From NCBI RefSeq assembly GCF_018861755.1, contig NZ_JAHLEF010000028.1, positions 1-64,000 of the forward strand: DNA of 64,000 bases, written 5' to 3'. The DNA is from Clostridium sp. CF012 (lineage in GTDB: Bacteria > Bacillota > Clostridia > Clostridiales > Clostridiaceae). Position numbers and translations under genes: made by a program. Positions within the stretch are counted from its first letter, which is position 1. The number at the start of each line of letters is the position of its first letter. The notes beneath the pieces were generated by a model. That model had not been told where the DNA came from and ran no database searches. It was given only the letters and a program-made list of their open reading frames with translations. Shown piece by piece: positions 1 to 8,008 of this stretch.

Positions 1-18
1 AAAATCCTTAATGCTCAT
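1..18 (-). CDS. 5' end of an unidentified leftward gene (partial)
   Basis: Only the first six codons (M-S-I-K-D-F) lie inside the window. On the minus strand a GAGGTGG ribosome binding site (positions 23-29) precedes an ATG at 18-16, and a TATAAT-like box lies at 43-48. The spacing between the ribosome binding site and ATG is short (4 nt). The product cannot be identified from so little sequence. Confidence 0.4.
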
Positions 19-58
19 TTATCCACCTCTAATCTTTATTCCATTATACATAGAAAAA

Positions 59-99
59 CCCTATAGCGTAGGTTTTTTTAAATCGTCTACTCTATAGGG
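59..99. terminator. 13-bp inverted repeat (hairpin)
   Basis: CCCTATAGCGTAG at 59-71 pairs with CTACTCTATAGGG at 87-99 with one mismatch. Read leftward it is followed by a T-run, as in an intrinsic terminator, but no leftward gene ends here. It lies upstream of the leftward gene at the window edge, so it could also be a leader hairpin. Confidence 0.35.
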
Positions 100-109
100 T
101 ACATTTTAC

Positions 110-232
110 TAGCGCTCAAACATGTATTTTTCTTCACGCATCTGCAAATAAAATAAATTGTGAATTACTAAGGCTTGTTCGAACGCATTCCGCGCAATAT
201 ATACTTTTGTTAGCATAATCTAAGAAAAAATA
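110..232 (+). repeat. Palindromic repeat family, copy A (left arm eroded)
   Basis: The right arm (about 155-232) matches copies at 997-1136 and 22022-22171. Shared blocks include GTGAATTACTAAGGC, then GAACGCATTC, then ATATATACTTTTGTTAGCAT and a final AAGAAAAAA. The left arm has decayed and cannot be paired well. The orientation is the same as the copy at 22022 and opposite to that at 997, so copies A and B flank the gene at 378-929 as inverted repeats. Confidence 0.6.
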
Positions 233-377
233 TCCAATTTTAAACAGACTATTATTTTTATAGCATTTAATAAAAAGGGATATTTGACCCTTTCATTATT
301 TTGAAAATTATTTATACAACAATAGATTTCTATTAAGTATGATAAAGAGTATTTTAATTAACGAGGTGGGGGTAAAA

Positions 378-929
378 ATGATTTTTGAAACTTTAAGCTA
401 TATTGGTGAGAAGTTAAATGATAATGGAGTTGTATGGGCTGTAGGCGCATCTATCTTATTGCATCATTATGGGCTTGTAGATAGTCCTAATGATATTGAT
501 ATTTTAGTAGATTTAAAGGATATTGAAAAAGTAGATAAGATTCTAAAAGGTATTGGAGAAAAGAAAGTTTGGGAAAAATCGAATTCATATTCTACAAAAT
601 ACTTTTACGAGTATTTTGTGCATGGCTTTGATATTGATGTTATGTCAGGACTTACTATTAATTATAATAGTGGAGAATTTGAATACATCTTTGATAGTAC
701 TTCAATTTCAGAATATAAAATAATTAATGAAGTAAATATACCATTGAGTTCATTAGAAGACTGGTATGTACTATATCAATTAATTCCTGGTAGGGAGATA
801 AAAGTAAAGATGATAGAAAATTATCTAATATCATATGGGATAAAGAAGCCTACTTTATTAGAAAGAGCATTACGAGGTGACTTACCAGTAGATGTTAGAG
901 ATAAAATTCAAGGAATATTAAAAGTGTAA
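378..929 (+). CDS. Nucleotidyltransferase-fold protein
   Basis: A 183-residue protein. The N-terminal half reads like the core of a small nucleotidyltransferase of the MNT/AbiEii kind: a GAS motif in place of the usual GS, followed about 15 residues later by an N-D-I-D-I-L acidic pair, then a second acidic site in F-D-I-D-V-M. A metal-dependent NMP transfer fold is therefore plausible; the substrate is unknown. The ATG at 378 is preferred because GAGGTGGGGG lies just upstream. An upstream in-frame ATG at 339 has no ribosome binding site. No antitoxin-like HEPN partner is next to it. The gene sits alone between two inverted copies of a palindromic repeat, which hints at an accessory origin. 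The fold is moderately certain and the function is open. Confidence 0.6.
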   Translation: MIFETLSYIGEKLNDNGVVWAVGASILLHHYGLVDSPNDIDILVDLKDIEKVDKILKGIGEKKVWEKSNSYSTKYFYEYFVHGFDIDVMSGLTINYNSGEFEYIFDSTSISEYKIINEVNIPLSSLEDWYVLYQLIPGREIKVKMIENYLISYGIKKPTLLERALRGDLPVDVRDKIQGILKV

Positions 930-996
930 TATTCTTGAATTTTTTAATATGGGAAGCTAGTAGCGCTATAGTGAATGTAACTTTTGAATTTTATTG

Positions 997-1136
997 TTTT
1001 TTCTGAAATTCTGCTAACAAAAGGATATATTGCGTAAAATGCATCCGAACAAGCTGTAGTAATTCACAATTTATTAGCGATGTGAGTGCATTTCTAGCGA
1101 TATATCCTTTTCGTTATAGCAGGATTTTAGAAAAAA
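997..1136 (-). repeat. Palindromic repeat family, copy B
   Basis: A 140-bp element whose two arms are imperfect reverse complements. The left arm starts TTTTTTCTGAAATT, then GCTAACAAAAGGATATAT; the right arm ends ATATCCTTTTCGTTATAGC, then AGGATTTTAGAAAAAA. The centre contains GTAGTAATTCACAATTTATT. It is the reverse orientation of the copies at 110-232 and 22022-22171. It lies between the convergent genes at 378-929 and 1175-1783 and no open reading frame fits inside it. Confidence 0.7.
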
Positions 1137-1174
1137 TTCGTAAATGGAAATAGAACATTAGATTACCTTGGAAA

Positions 1175-1783
1175 TTACTTAGCAAGCTGCGAAAAATAAT
1201 GTTTAGGGATTAAACCTTTCTTAATACCTTCAGTAACTAGCAAATATGTGGCAGTAGTGTCAAACCTAGCGTCATGAAAATTTGCAGTATCTCCAAAGTA
1301 TTCATTGCTCTTTAAATTTATTTCATCTTCATTTAACTTTAGGAATTTAATGGCTTCTGATAATTTTGGATTTTTATAGCCTCCACGTGCAGAGTAAAGT
1401 TTGCATATATCTTTATAATATTTCATTGTACAAAATATATGGTTAGGGGCTAGAGCATGTCCACAATTATTGAGTTCATGAGTTAAAAATTTAATATCAA
1501 AATTAACATTGTGTCCGATAAGAATATCTGCATTTATAAAATCATCGATAAAATCTTCGTATGAATCTTCAAAAGTTTTGCCATCGCTTAGTTCAAATAG
1601 TGCATCTACACTGAAACCATGAACATCCTCAGCAGAAGGTTCGATATAATCTACTGTGAAAAATATGTTTTTTCCTATTGTTTTTATAGGTTTATAACTA
1701 GTATCGACAAGTATATAACTCAATTGACATATATTCCCTGGTCTTATACCAGTAGTTTCTGTATCAAAAAAAATCATTTTCAT
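1175..1783 (-). CDS. DEDDh 3'-5' exonuclease (DnaQ/RNase T-like)
   Basis: A 202-residue DnaQ-fold exonuclease. The three exonuclease motifs are visible: FFDTETTG near the N-terminus (Exo I, Asp and Glu), GHNVNFDIKFL around residue 90 (Exo II) and H-D-A-R-F-D near residue 170 (Exo III, the His-x4-Asp of the DEDDh subfamily). Such proteins remove 3' nucleotides from DNA or RNA with two metal ions. There is no polymerase or helicase domain, so this is a free-standing exonuclease rather than PolC; the substrate cannot be told. The start codon follows a good AGGAGG placed in the 11-nt gap after the upstream YjbR-like gene, so the two form an operon. Confidence 0.85.
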   Translation of the reverse strand: MKMIFFDTETTGIRPGNICQLSYILVDTSYKPIKTIGKNIFFTVDYIEPSAEDVHGFSVDALFELSDGKTFEDSYEDFIDDFINADILIGHNVNFDIKFLTHELNNCGHALAPNHIFCTMKYYKDICKLYSARGGYKNPKLSEAIKFLKLNEDEINLKSNEYFGDTANFHDARFDTTATYLLVTEGIKKGLIPKHYFSQLAK

Positions 1784-1794
1784 TAAAAACCCTC

Positions 1795-2145
1795 CTATAT
1801 TTCCTCTTTTTCACTTTTCTTTAATCCACTATAAACAAGTTCGTAAGATAAATCCACTAAAAAGAGGATTTTATCATCAGAAATGGAACCATCAATAATT
1901 ATGGTGTTCCAATGTTTTTTATTCATGTGATAACCTGGAATAATTGCATCAAAGTCTCTACGTAAATCCTGAGACATAAAAGGATCGCATTTTAAGTTGA
2001 TTTCCAGTATTGGCTTATTGATATTTGTTAAAGCAAACATCTTAGAGCCTACCTTGAAAACTAGTGTTTCATCATCAAATGGGAAATACCCTGTAACACC
2101 CTTTTTACTTAGGCAATAATTCTTGAAAGTTTCTAAAGATAACAT
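1795..2145 (-). CDS. MmcQ/YjbR family protein
   Basis: A 116-residue protein of the MmcQ/YjbR family. Family traits visible are the N-terminal helix L-E-T-F-K-N-Y-C-L-S-K-K-G-V with the following F-P-F-D-D-E-T-L-V-F-K-V-G, the K-M-F-A-L strand, L-K-C-D-P, and H-M-N-K-K-H-W-N-T near residue 80. Members have a double-wing DNA-binding-like fold, but no firm function is established. It is upstream of, and probably co-transcribed with, the exonuclease, which would fit a nucleic-acid role; that is inference only. Confidence 0.8.
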   Translation of the reverse strand: MLSLETFKNYCLSKKGVTGYFPFDDETLVFKVGSKMFALTNINKPILEINLKCDPFMSQDLRRDFDAIIPGYHMNKKHWNTIIIDGSISDDKILFLVDLSYELVYSGLKKSEKEEI

Positions 2146-2353
2146 AATAAATCACCCTTTATCTTTTTATTTACTAAAATACCGTTACGTTAATTATAAC
2201 ATAGATTTTATAGCTTTATATATTAGAGAATATTGTATATACTATTTATAAAGCTTTCTTTGTGTGCTTGAAAATAAATCAGGCTAGAATAGACTAGCAT
2301 AGCATACTGACTTGGTATTTGTTTGTGCCTTTAGGTGAAATGGGGTTATATGT

Positions 2354-4030
2354 ATGATTGAACTTTTAAGAAGTCTTACTAATAATTTAGGATATGTAAT
2401 TCTTATTGCTTTTTTTGTTTCTAGGATAGGAAGCTTTAAGAATATTGTGCAAAAGGATATATTTAAAAAAAGAGATTTAATTATGCTTTCAATAATATTT
2501 GGATCATTTGGAATTTTGGGAACCTACACGGGAACAGAGGTTAATGGAGCTATTGCCAATACTAGAATTATTGGTGTAATGGCAGGTGGGATACTCGGTG
2601 GGCCTTTTGTAGGCATAATGGCAGGAGTTATAGCTGGAATGCACAGGTTACTCGTAGATTTAGGCGGAATTACATCAATCCCATGTGCTATAACTACTAT
2701 AATTTCAGGAATATTTGCAGGAATAATGTATAAGATATCAAATGAAAATAACAAGTGGGTGTATGGTTTAATTGGTGGGCTTCTAATGGAAATTTTAGAA
2801 ATGCTTTTAATACTTACAATGGCGCACCCTTTTAACAAGGCCTTAACTATTGTAAAAAGTATATATTTTCCCATGAGCTTTACGAATGCTATAGGTATTG
2901 CAATCTTAATAGTAATAATACAAAAAATTCATGAGGAAAAGGAAGAGATTGCAGCAAAGCAAGCGCAAATAGCACTGGAGATAGCTAATAAAACTTTGCC
3001 ATATTTTAGAGAGATGGATGAAAATTCACTAGAAGAGATATGCGGTATAATAAGAGAGTCAATTGATGCAGATGCAGTATCTATTACAAATACAGAGTAT
3101 ATATTAGCTCATGTAGGTGTAGGCGCTGATCATCATATAAAAGGCCAAAGGATTGTAACAGAAGCTACAAAAAAAGTTATTAAGGAAGGAAATTTGCTTT
3201 CCTTAACTAATGCAAGTCAGATAGATTGTCCTAATTTGAATTGCGATTTGAAATCTGCAATTATTGCTCCTTTAAAAGAAGGAAACAAAATGATAGGCAC
3301 ATTAAAAATATATTATTGTAAAGACGATGCAATTTCCTTTAGAAATATAAATTTAGCCGTAGGATTATCTCAAATTATTTCTACTCAACTAGAAATAAGT
3401 AAACTGGGGGAGTTAAAGCTTATGGCAAATAAGGCTGAAATAAAGGCACTTCAAGCTCAAATAAATCCTCATTTTTTATTTAATGCACTAAATACAATAA
3501 TTTCCTTTATTAGACTTAATCCTAATCGTGCAAGAGAATTAATTATAAATTTATCCACTTACTTGAGGTATAATTTAGAAGCTGGAGAAAAGCCTGTAGA
3601 CATTTATAGAGAACTAGAGCAGGTTAAAGCTTATATAGAGATAGAAAAAGCAAGGTTTGGAGAAAAACTTCATATAATTTATAATATTGAAGATAATCTA
3701 GATGTTAAAATTCCAAGTCTTATAATTCAACCTATAGTTGAAAATGCAATAAAGCACGGTATATTAGAGGGCAGTGGATATGGAACCGTGACAATTGAAA
3801 TTAAAAAAAATGTGGGCGAGAACATTATAATAACAATTGAAGATGATGGGGTGGGTATCTCAAAAGATATTATAGAAAAAGTCTATAATGATAAAATGGA
3901 AGAAAATAGAATAGGAATGTCAAATGTTCATAATAGATTAAAATATATTTATGGTGAGGGATTGAAAATAGAAAGACTACAGAATGGTACTAGAATTCAT
4001 TTCAATGTTATGAAAATAAGGGAGTGGTGA
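2354..4030 (+). CDS. LytS/BtsS-type sensor histidine kinase
   Basis: A 558-residue membrane sensor kinase. Residues 1-190 form the 5TMR-LYT membrane domain with several hydrophobic helices, including the typical N-T-R-I-I-G-V-M-A-G-G segment. A GAF-like domain follows (about 215-345). The HisKA_LytS segment L-Q-A-Q-I-N-P-H-F-L-F-N carries the phosphoacceptor His373, and a HATPase domain (N-box E-N-A-I-K-H-G, D-D-G-V-G-I) ends the protein. The start follows GGGG at 8 nt. The response regulator begins 1 nt after its stop codon. E. coli BtsS/YpdA relatives sense extracellular pyruvate and switch on CstA-family transporters; two cstA genes lie directly downstream here, so the same logic is likely. 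Confidence 0.9.
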   Translation: MIELLRSLTNNLGYVILIAFFVSRIGSFKNIVQKDIFKKRDLIMLSIIFGSFGILGTYTGTEVNGAIANTRIIGVMAGGILGGPFVGIMAGVIAGMHRLLVDLGGITSIPCAITTIISGIFAGIMYKISNENNKWVYGLIGGLLMEILEMLLILTMAHPFNKALTIVKSIYFPMSFTNAIGIAILIVIIQKIHEEKEEIAAKQAQIALEIANKTLPYFREMDENSLEEICGIIRESIDADAVSITNTEYILAHVGVGADHHIKGQRIVTEATKKVIKEGNLLSLTNASQIDCPNLNCDLKSAIIAPLKEGNKMIGTLKIYYCKDDAISFRNINLAVGLSQIISTQLEISKLGELKLMANKAEIKALQAQINPHFLFNALNTIISFIRLNPNRARELIINLSTYLRYNLEAGEKPVDIYRELEQVKAYIEIEKARFGEKLHIIYNIEDNLDVKIPSLIIQPIVENAIKHGILEGSGYGTVTIEIKKNVGENIIITIEDDGVGISKDIIEKVYNDKMEENRIGMSNVHNRLKYIYGEGLKIERLQNGTRIHFNVMKIREW

Positions 4031-4031
4031 T

Positions 4032-4733
4032 GTGAACTGTATTATTGTTGATGATGAATTTCCGTCAAGAGAAGAACTAAAGTATTTCATAAACAACTTT
4101 AGTAATATTAAAATAATGGAGGAATTTGATGATTCGATTATTGCACTAGAGTACATTGAACTAAATAAACCGGACATTATTTTTCTGGACATTAATATGC
4201 CCAAATTAGATGGGATGGCGCTGGGCAAAATTATTAGTCATTTCCCCAAACAATCCCTTATTATTTTTATTACTGCTCATAAAGATTACGCTGTAGATGC
4301 ATTTGAAATTAAAGCTTATGATTACATATTAAAACCCTATTCAGAAGAACGTATAGTTAGTACATTGAAAAAAATTGAGAAATGCTCAGATAAAAAATGT
4401 ACAAATAGTAAAATAACCCTTTGGAAAGATAATAAAATGATTGTAAGGAGCATAACTCAGATTTCTTACTGTGAAGCAAAAGAAAGGGAAACATTAATCT
4501 ATATTAAAGGTGAACAATACAATGTAAGTTGTAGTATATCAGAATTCTATAAAAAGCTTCCAAAGGAATTCTTTTTTAGAAGTCATAGATCATATATAAT
4601 AAACATTGACAAAATAATAGAAATAGTTCCTTGGTTTAACAATACATATATGTTAAAGTTACAAGGTGAGAACGCAGATATACCAGTAAGTAGAAATAAT
4701 ATAATTGAGTTTAAACAGATAATGGGCATATAA
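4032..4733 (+). CDS. LytTR-family response regulator
   Basis: A 233-residue response regulator with an N-terminal receiver domain (acidic D7-D8-E9, phospho-acceptor Asp53 in I-F-L-D-I-N-M-P, Lys in I-L-K-P-Y) and a C-terminal LytTR DNA-binding domain (about 130-233, with the typical F-F-R-S-H-R-S-Y-I-I-N and P-V-S-R-N). It starts at GTG, 1 nt after the kinase stop, with GGAGTGG inside the end of the kinase gene, so the two are translationally coupled. LytTR regulators bind direct repeats or imperfect palindromes upstream of their targets. The likely targets are the two cstA genes that follow, each preceded by the same TTTCATG/TGAAA box. Confidence 0.92.
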   Translation: MNCIIVDDEFPSREELKYFINNFSNIKIMEEFDDSIIALEYIELNKPDIIFLDINMPKLDGMALGKIISHFPKQSLIIFITAHKDYAVDAFEIKAYDYILKPYSEERIVSTLKKIEKCSDKKCTNSKITLWKDNKMIVRSITQISYCEAKERETLIYIKGEQYNVSCSISEFYKKLPKEFFFRSHRSYIINIDKIIEIVPWFNNTYMLKLQGENADIPVSRNNIIEFKQIMGI

Positions 4734-4756
4734 AAGCACTTTATGTGTTTTTTTTG
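4732..4756 (+). terminator. Terminator after the response regulator gene
   Basis: AAAAGCAC, loop TTTAT, then GTG and a run of T. The hairpin starts inside the stop codon. A near-identical hairpin recurs at 6395-6416 before the second cstA, showing that the duplication of cstA included this segment. Confidence 0.65.
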
Positions 4757-4759
4757 TTA

Positions 4760-4780
4760 TTTCATGTATGAAACCGTATA
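4760..4780. promoter_or_regulatory. Operator-like box upstream of first cstA
   Basis: TTTCATGTATGAAA (4760-4773), an inverted repeat, followed by ccGTAT. The same arrangement (TTTCATGCGTGAAA then tcGTAT) occurs at 6423-6442 in front of the second cstA. YpdB, a LytTR regulator, is known to bind sites containing GCATTTCAT, so this is a reasonable candidate for binding by the response regulator encoded just upstream. Binding itself is inference. Confidence 0.5.
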
Positions 4781-4835
4781 CAGCTCTCAAATAATATATT
4801 ACAATTTTGTTAATAAATAATTAGGAGGGGTTGAA

Positions 4836-6287
4836 ATGGTATCTTTTATTTTAGCAATTATTGCTCTTATTGTAGGTTATTTTATTTATGGTACAATTGT
4901 AGAAAAAACTTTTGGGGCGGATGAAAAAATTCAAACTCCAGCTATAAGGCTAGAGGATGGTGTAGATTTTGTCCAGATGCCTGCTTGGAAGATTTTTTTA
5001 ATTCAATTTCTTAACATTGCAGGGCTCGGTCCTATATTTGGTGCAATTGCAGGTGCAATGTGGGGACCAGCAGCATTTTTGTGGATTGTCCTTGGATGTA
5101 TCTTTGCAGGTGGAGTTCATGATTATTTTTCAGGTATGCTATCAGTAAGACATGATGGTGCAAGTATACCTGAAGTTGTAGGGAAATATCTTGGCACTGG
5201 GTTTAAAAATTTTATGCGAGTATTTTCAGTAATACTTTTAATACTAGTAGGAGTGGTTTTTGTAACTGGTCCAGCAAGTATTTTAAAAGGTTTAACGGGA
5301 ATGAATTTTCAACTATTAGTTTATATAATATTTGCATATTATATAATGGCAACAATGCTTCCAATAGATAAGCTTATAGGAAAAATATATCCTATTTTTG
5401 GAGCTTGCTTATTCATTATGGCATTCGGAGTAGGTGGAGCCTTGATTTTAGGTGGGTACCCTATCCCAGAAATAATACCGTCTAATTTGATAAATATGCA
5501 TTCAAACCCAGGTTCAAATCCAATATTCCCTATGTTATTCATTACCATTGCTTGTGGAGCTATTTCAGGTTTCCACGCAACTCAATCACCATTGATGGCA
5601 AGATGTATAAGTAGTGAAAAACAAGGTAAAAAAATATTTTATGGTGCAATGATAGCAGAGGGTGTAATTGCATTAATTTGGGCAGCAGCAGCAATGAGTT
5701 TCTTTGGAGGCGTAAATGAATTAAATGCTACTATGGCTATAAAAGGTCATACTGCAGCATGGGTAGTAAATGAAGTTTCAATTAGTTTACTAGGAAAAGT
5801 TGGTGGAGTTTTGGCTATACTAGGAGTTGTTGCTTGTCCTATAACTTCTGGTGATACAGCATTTAGAAGTGCAAGATTAACAATAGCCGATACATTTAAA
5901 TTTGATCAAGGTCCTATTAAAAATAGATTTTTAATTAGTATTCCACTATTTGTAGTAGGGTTCATATTAACTAAAATGGATTTTGCAATAATATGGAGAT
6001 ACTTTGGATGGTCTAACCAAACTTTAGCTACTATAGTATTATGGACAGCCGGCATGTATATGGTTACTATTGGTAAAAAGCACTGGATGGCAACTTTACC
6101 TGCTACGTTTATGACAGCGGTATGTACTTCCTATATTTTAATTGCACCAGAGGGCTTTAAGCTATCTCAAAGTATTGCCTACCCAGTAGGAGTTATAGCG
6201 GCAATTGCAGCAATGACAATTTTCTTAATTGCAGCAAAAAAAGTTGTAGTAAAAAAGGTAGAGGGAAAAACCAACGTTAAAATGTAA
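4836..6287 (+). CDS. cstA: CstA-family carbon starvation transporter 1
   Basis: A 483-residue polytopic membrane protein of the CstA family. Conserved features are the N-terminal G-Y-F-I-Y-G-T-I-V-E-K, the F-L-N-I-A-G-L-G-P-I-F-G-A-I-A-G-A-M-W-G-P block, G-G-V-H-D-Y-F-S-G-M-L-S-V-R-H-D-G-A-S, F-H-A-T-Q-S-P-L-M-A-R and C-P-I-T-S-G-D-T-A-F-R-S-A-R. It is shorter than the roughly 700-residue E. coli CstA, as usual for the short clostridial forms. E. coli relatives BtsT and CstA take up pyruvate and peptides by proton symport. It lies directly downstream of the LytS/LytTR pair, with its own terminator, box and AGGAGGGG ribosome binding site. A very similar paralog follows in tandem. Confidence 0.9.
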   Translation: MVSFILAIIALIVGYFIYGTIVEKTFGADEKIQTPAIRLEDGVDFVQMPAWKIFLIQFLNIAGLGPIFGAIAGAMWGPAAFLWIVLGCIFAGGVHDYFSGMLSVRHDGASIPEVVGKYLGTGFKNFMRVFSVILLILVGVVFVTGPASILKGLTGMNFQLLVYIIFAYYIMATMLPIDKLIGKIYPIFGACLFIMAFGVGGALILGGYPIPEIIPSNLINMHSNPGSNPIFPMLFITIACGAISGFHATQSPLMARCISSEKQGKKIFYGAMIAEGVIALIWAAAAMSFFGGVNELNATMAIKGHTAAWVVNEVSISLLGKVGGVLAILGVVACPITSGDTAFRSARLTIADTFKFDQGPIKNRFLISIPLFVVGFILTKMDFAIIWRYFGWSNQTLATIVLWTAGMYMVTIGKKHWMATLPATFMTAVCTSYILIAPEGFKLSQSIAYPVGVIAAIAAMTIFLIAAKKVVVKKVEGKTNVKM

Positions 6288-6312
6288 AATATATTTTAAG
6301 TCATATTAAAAG

Positions 6313-6352
6313 AAAAACTGTTAACATAATATTATGTTAACAGTTTTTATGA
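6313..6352 (+). terminator. Terminator after first cstA
   Basis: A strong hairpin: AAAAACTGTTAACAT pairs perfectly with ATGTTAACAGTTTTT around the short centre AATATT, and the T-run is part of the stem. Confidence 0.8.
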
Positions 6353-6394
6353 AAATATGTCATATATCATAAATATTATAAACAAAAGACATAT

Positions 6395-6442
6395 AAAAGC
6401 ACTTAATGTGCTTTTATTGTCGTTTCATGCGTGAAATCGTAT
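6395..6442. promoter_or_regulatory. Hairpin and operator-like box upstream of second cstA
   Basis: AAAAGCAC-TTAAT-GTGCTTTT hairpin (about 6395-6416) followed by TTTCATGCGTGAAA (6423-6436) and tcGTAT. It repeats the 4732-4780 region in the same order and spacing, so it was copied together with the gene and is likely a functional control region. No coding sequence before the second cstA needs termination here, which suggests the hairpin is either a relic of the duplication or an attenuator. Confidence 0.5.
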
Positions 6443-6496
6443 TCTATTTTAAATATACATTATAATTTAGTTATTAAGTATTTAGGAGGAGTTCAA

Positions 6497-7933
6497 ATGG
6501 TTTCATTTATTTTAGCGATTATTGCACTTATAGCAGGTTATTTTATTTACGGTACAATTGTAGAAAAAGCTTTTGGAGCTGATGAGAAAATCCAAACACC
6601 AGCCGTGAGACTCGCAGATGGTGTAGATTTTGTTGAGATGCCTCAATGGAAGATTTTTTTAATTCAATTTCTTAACATAGCAGGCTTAGGTCCTATATTT
6701 GGAGCAATTGCAGGTGCAATGTGGGGGCCAGTAGCATTTTTATGGATTGTCTTTGGATGTATCTTTGCAGGAGGAGTTCATGATTATTTTTCAGGTATGT
6801 TATCAGTAAGACATGACGGTGCAAGTATACCAGAAGTTGTAGGGAAATATCTTGGTAATGGATTTAAAAACTTTATGAGAGTGTTTTCTGTTATAGTTTT
6901 AATACTTGTAGGAGTAGTTTTCGTAACAGGACCTGCAGGTATCTTAAGAGATCTAACAGGAATGAATTTACAACTATTAATTTACATGATATTTGCATAT
7001 TATGTAATGGCAACAATGCTTCCAATAGATAAACTTATTGGAAAGATATATCCTATTTTTGGAATTTGTTTATTAATTATGGCAGTTGGTATTGCTGGTG
7101 CCTTGATTTTTGGAGGATTCCCTATTCCAGAAGTAACAGTATCTAATTTAGTTAATATGCACTCATCACCAGGAAAAAACCCAGTATTCCCTATGCTATT
7201 CATAACAATTGCTTGTGGAGCGATTTCAGGGTTCCATTCCACCCAATCACCTTTAATGGCAAGGTGTATATCTAGTGAAAAACAAGGTAGGAAAATATTT
7301 TATGGTTCAATGATAGTAGAAGGAATAGTTGCATTAATTTGGGCAGCTGCAGCAATGAGTTTCTTTGGAGGAGTTGAACAGTTAAATGCTACTATGGCAA
7401 TACCTGGTCATACAGCAGCTTGGGTAGTAAATCAATCTTCAATGACTTTACTTGGAAAAGTCGGTGGAGTCTTAGCTATACTTGGAGTTGTAGCTTGTCC
7501 TATAACTTCTGGAGATACAGCATTTAGAAGTGCAAGATTAACTATAGCCGATGCATTAAAATTTAATCAAGGTCCTATTAAAAATAGATTCATGATTAGT
7601 ATTCCACTATTTGTAGTAGGTTTCATATTAACTAAGATGGATTTTGCAATAATATGGAGATACTTTGGATGGTCTAACCAAACCTTAGCTACTATAGTAT
7701 TATGGACAGCGGGTATGTACATGGTTTATATAGGTAAAAAACATTGGATGGCAACTATTCCAGCTACATTTATGACAGCTGTATGTACTTCCTACATTTT
7801 AATTGCACCTGAGGGCTTTAAGCTTTCACAAGGCATTTCATATACAGTAGGGATTATAGCAGCAATTGCAGCTATGGTAATTTTTATAACTGCGGCAAAA
7901 AAAGTTGAAGTAAAAAACAACATTAATGTATAA
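6497..7933 (+). CDS. cstA: CstA-family carbon starvation transporter 2
   Basis: A 478-residue tandem paralog of the preceding gene, closely similar over its whole length, with the same motifs (G-L-G-P-I-F-G-A-I-A-G, G-G-V-H-D-Y-F-S-G, F-H-S-T-Q-S-P-L-M-A-R, C-P-I-T-S-G-D-T-A). The ATG at 6497 follows AGGAGG by 6 nt. An in-frame GTG at 6431 would add 22 residues but lies inside the operator-like box and has no ribosome binding site. Differences cluster in the segment around residues 185-215 and in residues of the last helices, so the two copies may differ in affinity or substrate. It is probably controlled by the same LytS/LytTR system. Confidence 0.9.
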   Translation: MVSFILAIIALIAGYFIYGTIVEKAFGADEKIQTPAVRLADGVDFVEMPQWKIFLIQFLNIAGLGPIFGAIAGAMWGPVAFLWIVFGCIFAGGVHDYFSGMLSVRHDGASIPEVVGKYLGNGFKNFMRVFSVIVLILVGVVFVTGPAGILRDLTGMNLQLLIYMIFAYYVMATMLPIDKLIGKIYPIFGICLLIMAVGIAGALIFGGFPIPEVTVSNLVNMHSSPGKNPVFPMLFITIACGAISGFHSTQSPLMARCISSEKQGRKIFYGSMIVEGIVALIWAAAAMSFFGGVEQLNATMAIPGHTAAWVVNQSSMTLLGKVGGVLAILGVVACPITSGDTAFRSARLTIADALKFNQGPIKNRFMISIPLFVVGFILTKMDFAIIWRYFGWSNQTLATIVLWTAGMYMVYIGKKHWMATIPATFMTAVCTSYILIAPEGFKLSQGISYTVGIIAAIAAMVIFITAAKKVEVKNNINV

Positions 7934-7961
7934 TATTTTATAAATCCCCTTTATAAAATAA

Positions 7962-7997
7962 AAAGGCTGTTAGCATAATATTTATGCTAACAGCTTT
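7962..7997. terminator. Bidirectional terminator between cstA2 and the amidohydrolase gene
   Basis: AAAGGCTGTTAGCATAA pairs with TTATGCTAACAGCTTT with one bulged G. A-rich on the left and T-rich on the right, it fits both the rightward cstA and the leftward gene ending at 8009. Confidence 0.7.
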
Positions 7998-8008
7998 AAC
8001 TTATTTAT

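Noticed and set aside
6431-6496. 22-residue extension of the second CstA
   Set aside because: It starts at a GTG inside the operator-like box, has no ribosome binding site and is not present in the first CstA.
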